Under the pieces are notes generated by a model. That model searched no databases and was not told the origin of the DNA. It was given only the letters and a program-made list of their open reading frames with translations. DNA of 64,000 nucleotides from Nageia nagi (Eukaryota > Pinophyta). The stretch is taken from NCBI GenBank assembly GCA_050084985.1, contig JBITNC010000001.1, positions 25,668,001 to 25,732,000 of the forward strand, read 5' to 3'. Positions 47,420-57,287 of the stretch are shown one piece after another (the first letter of the stretch is position 1; each line of letters starts with the position of its first letter). The position numbers and the translations under genes were made by a program.

Positions 47420-49003
47420 ATATATCTGAATGTACCAATTGAAGAGGATAAGAGGCTCTCCATGCTTGGCCTCTTAGAAAGCTTGATCTATGGTGCTTGC
47501 CCAAAGCACAACCTCCACACACATCTTTGATTTCATCCACCTTTGGCAGCCCATGTACCATTTGATGAGATGTCAAAAGCCTTAAGCTTGAGTGATTGAG
47601 ATGCCCATATCTCAAATGCCACAACCAACTTTTGTTTTCAATAGACACATTAGCAAGTGCAACCCCTTGGCTTCCAAATTTTAGAGGAACTAATTTGTTC
47701 TCACTCATTGGAACAATGGTAACAACCTTATTACCCCTATTCTTATCATAAATTACACATTTTCCATCATCAAAAACAAGCTTGTAATTATTTTCCATGA
47801 TTTGTCCAATACTTAACAAGTTATGTTGAAGTTTGGGAATAAAGTAAACATGATTTACCTTTTTCATTCCTTCCTTGGTTGGAACCTCCATGGTACCCAT
47901 GCCTTCAACTTGTAATGTGCTATTATCACCAATTCTTATCTTTGTCTTGAAGGAGTCATCAATGTGAGCAAATAGCTCTCCTTTGCTCGTCATATGCTTG
48001 GATGCTCCTGAATCAAGTAGCCATGTCTCACTCATGTTTGGATCAGCCTTCCCATATGCCAAAAATAGATTTGCATCCTCTTCTCCATAGTTTGCACTTC
48101 TCCCTTCTTGAGAAGCCTTCAATCTACATTCTCTCACATAGTGCCCAAATTTATTGCAATAGTAGCATTGCTTATTAGATTTGTCACTTGCTTTGGATTG
48201 TTGTTGCTGATGTGGTTGGCCTCCTTGGCCTCTTCCTTGACCTCTACCTTGGCCTCTACCTTTCCTTGCTCTTCCTCTTCCTCTACCTTGGCCTCTTCCT
48301 TGGCCTCTTCCTTGACTACTCACATTGGCTTTCCCTTCTTTGAGTGCAAAAGCCTTGTCATCACCACCTCCAAAACTTGAAGATGATGAATCTTGTAGTC
48401 TTTCTTCATGGGACATAAGTGAACCAACAAGCTGATCATAAGAGAGAGTAGCAAGATCTTTGCTCTCTTCAATAATGATTGCAACCGAATTCCACTTTGG
48501 AAGAAGAGATCTCAAAACTTTCTTTACAACCACTTCATTTTCAATTTCTTCACCAAGTGTCTTCATTTTGTTGACACAAGTTTGAAATCTAACACAATAA
48601 TCAGCAACCTTCTCTTCATCATTCATCTTGAGATTTTCAAAATCCCTCTTAAGAGTTTGAATTCTCACTTGCTTGACTTGATTGCTTCCTTGGTATCCAT
48701 CCTTCAAAGCCTTCCATGCATCTTTGGCTGTTGTACATGAAGCTATCCTTGGGAATATGCTCTTATCCATTGCCATTTGAAGTGATATAGAGCAAAACAG
48801 TTCTTCTTTTGAGCTTCTCTCCTTGCAATCCTCTCAGCCCCTTGCAAAGTAGACCAATCAGTTGGCTCATCATAGCCATCTTCTACAATCTCCCAAAAGC
48901 CTTTGCCAATGAGTAATGTCTTCATTTTGATAGACCAATACTCATATTCTTCACCATTGAACTCAGGAATTGGCCATGAGGGGTTGTTTCTATTGGAATC
49001 CAT
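47361..49003 (-). pseudogene. Element F gag, protease and pre-integrase finger
   Basis: Start at ATG 49001-49003 (MDSNRNNPSWPIPEF), giving the usual copia gag N-terminus. A frameshift near 48770 moves into the frame 47361-48776. That frame holds the rest of gag, a long Gly/Arg/Gln repeat tract (GRGQGRG units), an intact CCHC knuckle CYYCNKFGHYVREC, protease TWLLDSGASKHMTS, and a pre-integrase HHCC finger (LRYGHLNH, CGGCALGK). The Gly-Arg tract is an RNA-binding-like low-complexity region seen in some copia gags. Confidence 0.92.
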
Positions 49004-50069
49004 TCTTTAGTGCTTAAATGCAAAAAATTACAAAAAATACACTCTTTGGTTTTACACAATGCTGTAGAATAATAACAGCAGAAAAAAAAATAGTCACTTT
49101 TTTTACACTAATAGCTTCTCTCACTATTTCCTCCACACACACAAGTCCTCTTAGTCTCTCAATCTGCAACACAGGCTTCTTTACACCTTCACAGGTCTGG
49201 TGTTCCTCTTTGGTGAGGATGGGATCCTATCTTGGCTCACAGGTTGACTGTTCACTAAGTGCAGCCTTTGTTCGGATCACAGCGCACGTCTCCTCCTCCG
49301 TGTGAGCTTCACGCGAACTTCACACAGCCTCATTGCTCCTTCAACTCCTTCACACGATCTCCTTCAGCTCCTTCACATGATCTCCTTCACATGATCTCCT
49401 TCAGCTCCTTGCTTCTTCAGCACGTGACACAGCACGTGAACGAACATCTCCTCGTCTACGTGAGCTTCAGGCTACGAAAGGTTTTCCCTGTTTGTGCGAG
49501 TTTTAGGAAATGTTTCTCCTCCATGCGAGCTTCAGGAAATGTTTCTCCATCTGAGCTTCAGGAAATGTTTCTCCTCTGTGCCCTCTACCATGCGAACATC
49601 ATGTGAATAGCACTCGAACGTCCTCTCCTCCTCCTTCATGCAGATCACAAACGTCTCCACCTCCGTGTAGGGCACGAAACGCGTGAGGGAAAAAAAAATT
49701 TCAGGATGCCAAGGATATGGTTTTCCTCCTCCATGTAGGTCACAAATAGAAGCAATAGTCTACCCAGATCAATTCACAAAATAGTGCAAATGGATCTCAT
49801 GTACGCACATTGAACCTGATGCAATACAATGCACAGTCACTCCAGGATTGAATGGCGACAGTCTTCCCACACTTCTCAACTATCTCATGCAGCTTCTTTG
49901 CTTCTTTAGAAACAAGAATTTTCAGAGGCTTTGGATCTCACACTTGCAAGAATTTGATAAATTCTTTACAATGCATCCACAAGCACAATAACTCTGATGA
50001 AAGTCCTTGAGGAGCTTGATAAGATCCTTCAATACTTCACCCACTCTAACCTAATAATCAACTCTGGTA
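49004..50069 (-). other. Element F leader between 5' LTR and gag
   Basis: About 1.07 kb without a gag-related frame. It contains a repeated motif family near 49320-49580: CTCCTTCA(CA/GC)..GATCTCC three times, and AGCTTCAGGAAATGTTTCTCC three times, that is, two local minisatellites. It is relatively GC-rich in the middle. Confidence 0.7.
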
Positions 50070-50077
50070 TGATACCA
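50070..50077 (-). other. Element F primer-binding site
   Basis: Minus strand TGGTATCA, two bases inside the 5' LTR, then TACCAG. The first eight bases match the initiator tRNA-Met complement; the rest do not. Confidence 0.65.
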
Positions 50078-50079
50078 AT

Positions 50080-50354
50080 TGAGAGATGCACAATGTTCTT
50101 GATTATTCATCAAAATGAGTTACATATTTATAGGCTTAAGAAAGCCATTACAAGACAAAATAATAAGTTGAGAATAATATTCTCATGAACAACTCACACT
50201 ATACGTATCACCTTTAGATCACTACATGACAAATTACTTGTTATAACAATAAACTAAAATACTTAGACCTAGATACTTAGAAAAATACTTTAGGCCTAAT
50301 TAATTAATCCTAATAACTTAGGACTTAGGAATAATGTTAGAAATACTTCCAACA
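50080..50354 (-). repeat. Element F 5' LTR
   Basis: 275 bp, TG...CA, one mismatch to the 3' LTR. Followed directly by the second GAAGG duplication. Confidence 0.96.
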
Positions 50355-50508
50355 GAAGGTTCTAGATGACATCATACACTTGGAGTATTGTCCATCTACT
50401 GTAAACTTCGTTGATTTATTCACCAAGCCCCTTCCTGAAGCTCAGTTCAGCAAGCTTAGGGATTCTCTCGGGTTGGTGAAGTTGCCCTCAAGGGGGAGTG
50501 AAGTTTGA
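50355..50508 (+). pseudogene. Element E RNase H C-terminal end
   Basis: Continues the RNase H frame interrupted at 44559 and ends at TGA 50506-50508. Visible blocks are LEYCPSTVNFVDLFTKPLP and QFSKLRDSLGL, the standard end of copia pol. Confidence 0.93.
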
Positions 50509-51250
50509 ACTTTTGTTAGTGATGACAACTTCACCTCTAAGAGGCCCTTTTTTTGTTGTTATATAGTGTTGATTATGATATACCTCCGTGGTAAGTTCAC
50601 TCTGTGTGAGGAACTTCTTGTACATTTTATACCTTCGTGGTAATTTTGCTCTGCGTGAGAAACTTGTTGTACAATTTTTTGAGCATATAATTGATCAATC
50701 AGTTTCATTGTTCAATTATTCATATGAGAAGATCTGGTATGTGTCTTTAGGCATTGTACAGTCGTCTATATGTTATGCTCTATTAATAATCAACACATGT
50801 CTATATACAACAGGTGAGTATGAGTGATGGCTTGGCATCTCCGTGATGACTTATAGTGCACCATTGATCAGTTATTTATAAGATGACATTATTTGATTAT
50901 CTTATTAATAAAATGAATATATGATGCATTTAACTAATTTTGTTCATGAGTTGCTTGTAACATGCAGGATCGTCTTCAGAAATGCAGGTTACTCACCTTG
51001 TGTAAGCAAGCTCATGGAGACTCACATGTCATCTTAAAGTTGATCGACTACTATGTACAGTGAAACCAGTTGTGGTTAATGATTGTATTGTAAACCATTT
51101 TGTCAAATGGTAATGTAGTGAGTCTGAAACTAGTTCTCAAAAAGATTCTCAAATATGTAAATGTTCTCATCTCCGCTTGTATCTCTATGGAGGAGAACTC
51201 TCTCTTACTCTCTCTCTTCTCTCTTCTACTCTCTATCCCAATATTGCATT
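50509..51250 (+). other. Element E 3' untranslated region
   Basis: About 740 bp with no coding frame of note. It contains a degenerate 49-bp tandem pair (ACCTCCGTGG at 50582 and ACCTTCGTGG at 50631) and a CT-rich stretch (about 51200-51235). Confidence 0.7.
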
Positions 51251-51259
51251 AAGGGGGAG
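51251..51259 (+). other. Element E polypurine tract
   Basis: AAGGGGGAG immediately before the 3' LTR. Confidence 0.9.
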
Positions 51260-51748
51260 TGTTAGAATTTGTAATGAAATATTGTGAATATCTAAACTCC
51301 TTGTAAATTCAATTAATCACTTAAAGGATATTTAGATACCTTAAGGGATTAATTGAATTCTTTATTATGTAAACTTTGACCTTACCATGTGGTTAGTTGG
51401 TAGGTTAAAGTTAGGTAATATATTTATTGTAACCCTAACCTTACCCTTGGGTTAAAGGGAGGTTAGGGAGGTGCTCTCATGCTATAAATAGAGGGCCTCT
51501 CCTCTTGTAATATCACTTAGATTTTGAGTAAAATTACTCTACTAGTTTGTGTAGGAGAGAATGGAATTGTAGTAAGAGGGTGCATAGTTTGAGAATTGAG
51601 ATCTAGTTGTGGATGTACTCCCAAGGAGGGAGGAACCACTTATATTGGTGTTATCTTGTGTGAATGGTGTTATTAGCTTGTAGATGTTGAATGATTAAGT
51701 TTCCTATAGTCTTGGACCTTGAGGATTAGTGTAGAACTAATTCCATCA
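51260..51748 (+). repeat. Element E 3' LTR
   Basis: 489 bp. Four differences from the 5' LTR were seen by eye (in AACTTTGACC, CTCTTGTAAT, and two in GGAGAGAATGG). The TSD AAGCA follows at 51749-51753. Confidence 0.95.
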
Positions 51749-52948
51749 AAGCATGACTACTAAACACTCTGAAATGAGACAAATCTAGCTTGGTTCCACT
51801 CCAAGCCTCTTCAGGAGTCATATGATCAAGTGCCCGATGAGGAGTGAAATTTTAAATGTAGTTCGCACAATCTAATACCTCAACCCAAAAGATAGGAGGC
51901 AAGTCTTGAGAATGCATCATACAACTAGCCATCTCCTTCAGTGTTCTATTCTTCCTTTTTGCAACTCCATTTTGCTATGGAGTGTGAGGAATTGAATGTT
52001 GATGAATTATACCATGCTTCTCAAGGAACTCTGAAAACTTTGTGTTGAAGTACTCCCCCCATTATTTGTGCGAAGCTTCTTGATGCAACTAGAAGATTGA
52101 TTCTTGACCAAAGCCTTGAAGACTTTGAAGGAGCAAAGATATCACTCTTGTACACCCAAGTACGTTTCAAGAAATCATCAATAAAAGTAAGTGCATATTG
52201 AGCTCTAATGAAGGATGGGTGTGGAAAGATCATCAAGTCACTATTCACCAACTATAAGAGAGAAGATGCATGATTAGCTTTACCTTTAGGAAAAGGGTGT
52301 CGATGTTGTTTCTCTAGAGCACAACTAAGGAAAACACCATCAAAACAAGACACCTTATGCAAGCTAGTGACCATATCATGAGAATGCAACTCTTGCAAAT
52401 ATCTATAGTTGAGGTGACCAAACCTCTCATTCCAAAGCCTACTCATATAATCTACATGGGAAACCAACCCAGTACTTGAATCAACATCATCAAAGCCCTT
52501 AAACTGATATAACCTAAAGGAATTATCAACATCAACTCCTTCAAAAAGTGACTATGGATCCTACAAATTACGAATCTCAAAATCATCAAGTGTAAATAAA
52601 TCAATCCTCCCACCATTAGTGTTACAAATATGATATATAGAAAGAAGGTTGGAAGAGAGATTAGGAACCAAAAGCACATCAAGGATGCGATCATTGGAAA
52701 CAGAAATGTCTCCTTTCCCCTTCACAGAAATGTGAGAGAAATCATCAACCTCAATACTAGAAGTGGAAGTAGAACAAAGAGATGGAAAAGACTACCTAGA
52801 TGGAGTCATGTGATGAAAGGCACCTAAATCCATAACCCAACTCTCTGAAATAGAATGTCCCTTATCAAGAGCATTCAAAGCCTTACCTAATACAGGAGAA
52901 GATTTAGATTTTTGCCTTTTTTTTTTTATCATCTTTTATCTTTTTATA
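51749..52948 (-). pseudogene. Element D protease and integrase (first part)
   Basis: Protease near 52803-52842 reads VMDLGAFHHMT, where DSG has become DLG. The pre-integrase finger region (52252-52467) has LWNERFGHLNY and a damaged CxxC. The integrase core follows in shifting frames (YALTFIDDF at about 52170-52200; a NGVAKRKNR block near 51940-51975), ending at the element E insertion in the FRVF..HA block. Multiple stops. It continues at 37173-37624. Confidence 0.87.
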
Positions 52949-53720
52949 ACAATTTTCAATGACATGTCCAAGCTTCCCACAATAAGAACAAGTAGGCTTC
53001 TCTTTTGCTGGAGTGGATTTAGAGTTAGAGGCCTTAGAAGCTGGCTATGGTGTAGTGGTCTTAGGCTTAGGCTTAGGCTTGCCTTTACCTTTATATGTTG
53101 TCAATGCCTTATATGAAGATGAAGATGCATCAAGAGTTGAAATTTTATTTTCTTCCCTTGTAAGATGCTCATAAAATTCTTCTAACTTAGGCATTACGAA
53201 TTTATCACCTATAGCATCCTTTGTAGAGAGGAATGTATAAGCAAATACATGAAATGGGCCCTTCAATTTTGATAGAATCAAATAAATGCATTCATACTTT
53301 TTCTTATTTTTACCACTACCCAACAATTATGAGTACAACTCCTTAAAATTTAGTGACATAATCAACCATGGTGGGATAGTCATCAAGAGACAAAGCAATA
53401 AGTTGAACATCAATTTGCATGGCCCTCATTGTGTCAATTTTACCAAATAAAGATTCCAATTTATACCATTCTTCATTTGGTGTGGTTATGCTATCAAGAT
53501 GAAACCACAAACTCTCACTAACATTTGTTTTTATTAGCCCAAATGCTTCACCAATTGTCTTTATGAATGACCAAGTTTCATAGTCTAATTTAAATGTGAT
53601 GTTTTTCTCCTTAATGAGTGTGTTTAGTCCTCTTTGTGCTAATACTATCAATGTCCATGGTTTCCATGTGTGGTAATTATGAGGTGTGAGAGGTTCAATT
53701 TTAAATGATGAATGCTCCAT
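52949..53720 (-). pseudogene. Element D gag
   Basis: Start placed at ATG 53718-53720 (MEHSSFKIEPL), where copia gag homology begins; the frame is open further upstream but that part looks like leader. 53343-53720 has HNYHTWKPW and AFGLIKTNV-type helical gag sequence. After a frame change near 53335, 53045-53326 continues with FEVKMP-like and EEFYEHLTREENKI segments. Past a stop it reaches an intact CCHC knuckle (CSYCGKLGHVIENC, 52949-52990). Confidence 0.85.
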
Positions 53721-55370
53721 CTCAAAAAACCAAACAACCCAAGGAACCAAGCAACAAGGGAGGTGCAAAAATCAGAACCCAACACAACAAGACTCCACCC
53801 AAAAATTTATTCACTTTCAAATGACCCCCCAAAAAAACTTACCTTAAAGGCTTACAATGAAAATGGCTTGAAAGGTCTTAATCCCAGCTTTATAATGCAA
53901 AAAATGACACCCCAAACGAAGTTTGTTTGCCCAAGTTATTCAATTAAATGCAATTGCCTCCAAATTTAATTCAATAACCTTCCAAAACTATTAAGAAAAT
54001 AAAAAAATATCTAATTTTGAAAATTAAAAAAATAAATATTTTTTTGATTTTTCAATGGACTATAGGTTGTTTCATAAAAAATTAAACCTGCAGAGCTGCA
54101 GTTTGAAGGAACTAACACTAACAAGATAATTCCTAATCTACCAAGATCACATGAAAGATCTCAATTCACATCTAACAAACTCACAAACAAGACAATCTCA
54201 CAAAGTAACTCAAGATGTAAAGTGGTTCCTCCAACTAGGAGTACATCCACTAACTAGATCTTTATTTCAATCATAAATACAACTCTCTTACAATCCTCCT
54301 AATCTCAACTCCTACACTTCTATCCTATAGCATAACTTTACTCCACAATTTTGGTGTATGATCACAAAGAGGGAGCCTTCTATTTATAGGCCAAAATCCC
54401 TCTTTGGATCACCCTTTTATCCAATGTACAAAAGCATGACATGCACATCCTTTTACCCAAAGGGCATGCTCATGACATGGAGTGTAGGACAAGTTACATT
54501 ATCATATTCACTTAAATACTTATGGTATCAAATTATACCCTTAAGTATTAGTGAATTTACATATAATATTTAATACAAACATTTACAATAATGCATTATA
54601 CATTCCAACACAGCTGAGTAAAGGCAGAGCTAGGCAAGGAGGTCGATGGTATGAGCTAATCACATGGAGGAGCTAGAAAAGGAGAAGAGAATAGTAACCA
54701 AAAGTAGCCAAGGAGATTTTGAATATTGTAGAGAAAAATAAATGCTGAAGAGCAACGTTGGAAGAGCCATGACCATGCCACATAAGAGGATGCATTGGTT
54801 GAGCCAAGACCATGCAATGCAGTAGGAACATGGAGGGCATTGAGCTGGGGGAAGAGAAGCTTGAGAGGGAGCCCATAATCAGGAGTAAGGTGCTAGTAAA
54901 AGGGAGCTAATGCCCACAATCTACCAAGGATAGAGATAGAACTATGCCACACCCAAAATAAAAAATGCTTGAGAGCAATCAAAGCATGTAGAGGTAAGTT
55001 TGTAAAGGTCAAATTAGTTGAGAGCACACCAAGAAAAATATAGCCAAAAACATAGAAGTCAATTGCATGATCCCTATGGCATTGAAACACATAGTGGACC
55101 TCAAAATGATCAAGAGAAGATAAAATGCCAAAGTTAGGAAGGAAACAATAAGTGCATGATGTGATTAGCTGGGTTGGGTGATAAGAGGTTTAAAAACAAT
55201 CACATTGAGAGAACACCAAACTAGGAAGGATCCATAGTATGGAGGTTTACACAGATAAATTGCTAGGAAAAACAAATTTAAATTGGAATGCAACCAAAAA
55301 AGATTACACAACCTAGCAAGAGTCAGATCTAAGAGAGCTTCAAGGAAGAAGTCTAGATTCTTGCAAAAAT
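53721..55370 (-). other. Element D leader, split by solo LTR G
   Basis: 53721-54098 and 54616-55370 lie between gag and the primer-binding site of element D. The right part has three unrelated minus-strand open frames (54673-54876, 54893-55090, 55165-55386) of hydrophobic composition that match nothing I know. The primer-binding site at 55371-55385 reads TGGTAGCAAAGTTGG on the minus strand, which is not the initiator tRNA-Met type used by B and E. Confidence 0.6.
54104..54610 (-). repeat. Solo LTR G of the A/C/E family, inserted in element D
   Basis: 507 bp, TGAAGGAACT...CATTCCAACA, aligning along its whole length with the element A LTR (10074-10557). No internal region or partner LTR is adjacent. 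The flanks CAGTT (54099-54103) and CAGCT (54611-54615) form a 4-of-5 target duplication. This is the product expected from recombination between the two LTRs of one element. TATAAATA box on the minus strand (complement of about 54380-54387). Confidence 0.88.
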
Positions 55371-55385
55371 CCAACTTTGCTACCA

Positions 55386-55673
55386 TGTGAATATTTTCAA
55401 GGAGAGAAAATCACACCTAGAAGAAGAAAATGCAAGAGCACCACAAGAATGAGAGAGAAGTTGAAATCCTCAAATTGAATTCCATACAGAATGAGAATGG
55501 AGCCCAAATAAATAGGGCAAATACAAACTAATGTACAACAACATGCCAACCATGCATGAAGGTAAAATGCACAAAATTATAAGGAAGTGGTTATCACCAT
55601 AACAAACTAGCTAGAGAATAGAAAACCTAGGAAATAAATGAAAATACTCCTAAATGAACTTAATACTCTAACA
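55386..55673 (-). repeat. Element D 5' LTR
   Basis: 288 bp, TGTGAAT...CTCTAACA, followed by the second CATAC duplication. About 12 differences from the 3' LTR, several clustered in the first 12 bases. Confidence 0.93.
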
Positions 55674-55805
55674 CATACAAATTTCAATCTAAAATACACC
55701 TTCCTTGAATGAATATACTATAGAAATCATTGCAAGAATCAACAACCTTTCACAAAATTCTTATTTCTTTCCAGTTCCCTATCTTAAAATAAATAAGTGT
55801 TGATT

Positions 55806-55940
55806 GTTTCCCATATGCAACATCCTTGGTTACTTTCATCTCCTAGATTTGTTTCCCATATCCAACATCCTTGGTTACTTTCATCTCCTAGATTTGTTTC
55901 CCATATGCAACATCCTTGATTACTTCCATCTCCTAGATTT
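55806..55940. repeat. 45-bp tandem repeat, three copies
   Basis: GTTTCCCATAT starts at 55806, 55851 and 55896, and each unit ends TCTCCTAGATTT. Copies differ at one to three positions. Confidence 0.95.
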
Positions 55941-56070
55941 CACTACTTTTTGATCTTCCAAGATATCTGACACCAACATTTGTTGACTTAGAGGCACAAT
56001 GGATTATCATTATTGAATTGTTTCTCCCTCATTATGTTTCCTTTGCTATAGTATCCTATAATTTTGAAGA

Positions 56071-57180
56071 TTAATCTTCATTTTGGCCTTTTCTTCTCTT
56101 GGATATAACCATTTTCCATTCTTTAGCATCTTCTTGAGAATTTTTATCATCCAATTCCTTATGATTGCCACTTGAAGATTGGTGATTAGTGGGGGGAGCT
56201 ACCTCTATAGATACAACTAAGGGAATGATCAATTGTTCAATTGCCAAACTTCTGATGGCCTCTTTTTTGAGATTTGAGGGATTTCTCATTCCTTTATATC
56301 TTTTTAGTTTCCTTCATTCTTTAGTTTAGGTATCCACTCCTTACAAATCATGTTTTCAATAAAGATTTTGGTTGGGTAAGATCTAGTTGAGTGGTCCACT
56401 TGATTACATGCAGAGAAAAAGCAATTGTTGAATTCATGCTTTAGCTCTTGGACCCATTCACCAAGTTCAAAATCGAAGGTGATAATCTTTGGACGTTTCA
56501 CTCCAAATTCCACCAAAGTGTAAAATCTTGCTTCAACCAACCTTGATCGGGGCTTTGTGACATCATCCACAGTGATGAGTTTACCAATGGATTTTGTTAT
56601 GCCTTCAAAAACTTTTTGGTGCCAGAGATCAAAAAGTAGTTTCAAGAATTTTACCCAAATAGGAGATAATATAATTTGAGTTTTCTTTGGATTGAATCCA
56701 AGTTTTCATTTTTCCAAAACCAAACCCCTTTTTTGAAAGAACCATTGAGTACTCAAAACGAAGTCCCTATCCTCAATATTTCCAAAGGAGAACATCAAGT
56801 AGTCATTAGGCAATGTAATGACTTCTAAACTACCTTTGATCTTCTATCGCAATTTTGTTAATCTATGAACTTGGTCAATATTTGGCCTTGCTCCATGGAA
56901 TTTGCCAATCAATTTGAGGTGACCTCTCTTAGCAATTGGGTTGCAATCTCTTTTAGGATTTTTAAATATATTTTTCAATCATTAGAAGCAAATGCTTCCA
57001 AAGGGGGACCTGAATCCAACTTCACCTCTTGAGAAAAGAGGTCCCTCCATGGTTGTAACACAATTGAAGCTACCATTACACATTACTCAGGAGAACAAAA
57101 GCTGAAAAGAGAGGATGATCCAGAGGGGCAAGTTGAGAGCTTAAGCTTGAACCTATAGGAGTAAGAGAAGAAAGGAAGAA
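56071..57180 (-). pseudogene. L1-type LINE ORF1 relic (DUF4283-like and zinc knuckle)
   Basis: Minus strand, with stops. About 56640-56900 gives a DUF4283-like fold signature (GKFHGARPNIDQVH, SFGNIEDRDFVLSTQWFF, GFNPKKTQIILSPIWVKF); 56304-56645 continues with DLWHQKVFEGITKSIGKLI, DDVTKPRSRLVEARFYTLVE and a degenerate CCHC knuckle (CNQVDHSTRSYP). 56071-56289 is an acidic/basic tail ending at a stop. The domain order is that of plant L1 ORF1, the nucleic-acid-binding protein. No ORF2 follows before element D. It could be a second family from the relics at 15-23 kb. Confidence 0.72.
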
Positions 57181-57202
57181 AATAAATGTCAACGTTCTCT
57201 TT

Positions 57203-57287
57203 TTGCAAGACTATTTGTTTTTATTATGATTAAACTATCACATTTTTTTTAATTTCTTTTCTTTTGGTTTATTTTATGTTATTTTCA
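57203..57287 (+). repeat. Flanking direct repeat, right copy
   Basis: Partner of 34869-34939, starting TTGCAAGACTATTTG. It lies just upstream (on the minus strand) of the LINE ORF1 relic. Confidence 0.75.

Larger units (their letters stand above)
44560..50354 (-). mobile_element. Copia element F, innermost and youngest of the nest
   Basis: 5795-bp minus-strand copia element with 275-bp LTRs that differ at one position by my count, TSD GAAGG, a primer-binding site, gag-pol and a polypurine tract. It is not a relative of B, D or E at the LTR level. The coding frame is close to complete, broken by a frameshift in gag (about 48770), one in integrase (about 47395) and one stop (46355-46357). It is the most recent insertion in the window by LTR identity and by nesting. 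Confidence 0.96.
37630..51748 (+). mobile_element. Copia element E, nested in D and hosting F
   Basis: Plus-strand copia retrotransposon with 489-bp LTRs, a perfect TSD AAGCA, an initiator tRNA-Met primer-binding site and a polypurine tract. Removing element F and its duplication leaves about 8.3 kb, long for copia because of a 2.66-kb leader before gag and about 740 bp after pol. LTRs differ at only about 4 of 489 sites, yet gag-pol has at least five in-frame stops and two frameshifts. It is the same family as A and C. Confidence 0.95.
35164..55673 (-). mobile_element. Copia element D, outermost element of the nest
   Basis: Minus-strand copia retrotransposon with 288-bp LTRs (35164-35451 and 55386-55673) and a perfect 5-bp target duplication CATAC (35159-35163, 55674-55678). 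Its integrase is split by element E (37630-51748) and its leader by solo LTR G. Removing both leaves about 5.9 kb. LTRs differ at about 12 of 288 sites by hand count, the oldest of the nest. Coding remnants run gag, protease, integrase on the right and integrase end, RT, RNase H on the left. Catalytic residues of protease and RT are mutated. Confidence 0.93.

Noticed and set aside
55165-55386. Minus-strand frame starting exactly at the edge of the element D LTR
   Set aside because: Its ATG overlaps the primer-binding site. It has no homology to gag and is likely chance within the leader.
56071-57180. LINE ORF1 relic read as a host zinc-finger gene
   Set aside because: The domain order (DUF4283-like fold, then a degenerate CCHC knuckle) is that of plant L1 ORF1, and the frame is broken.
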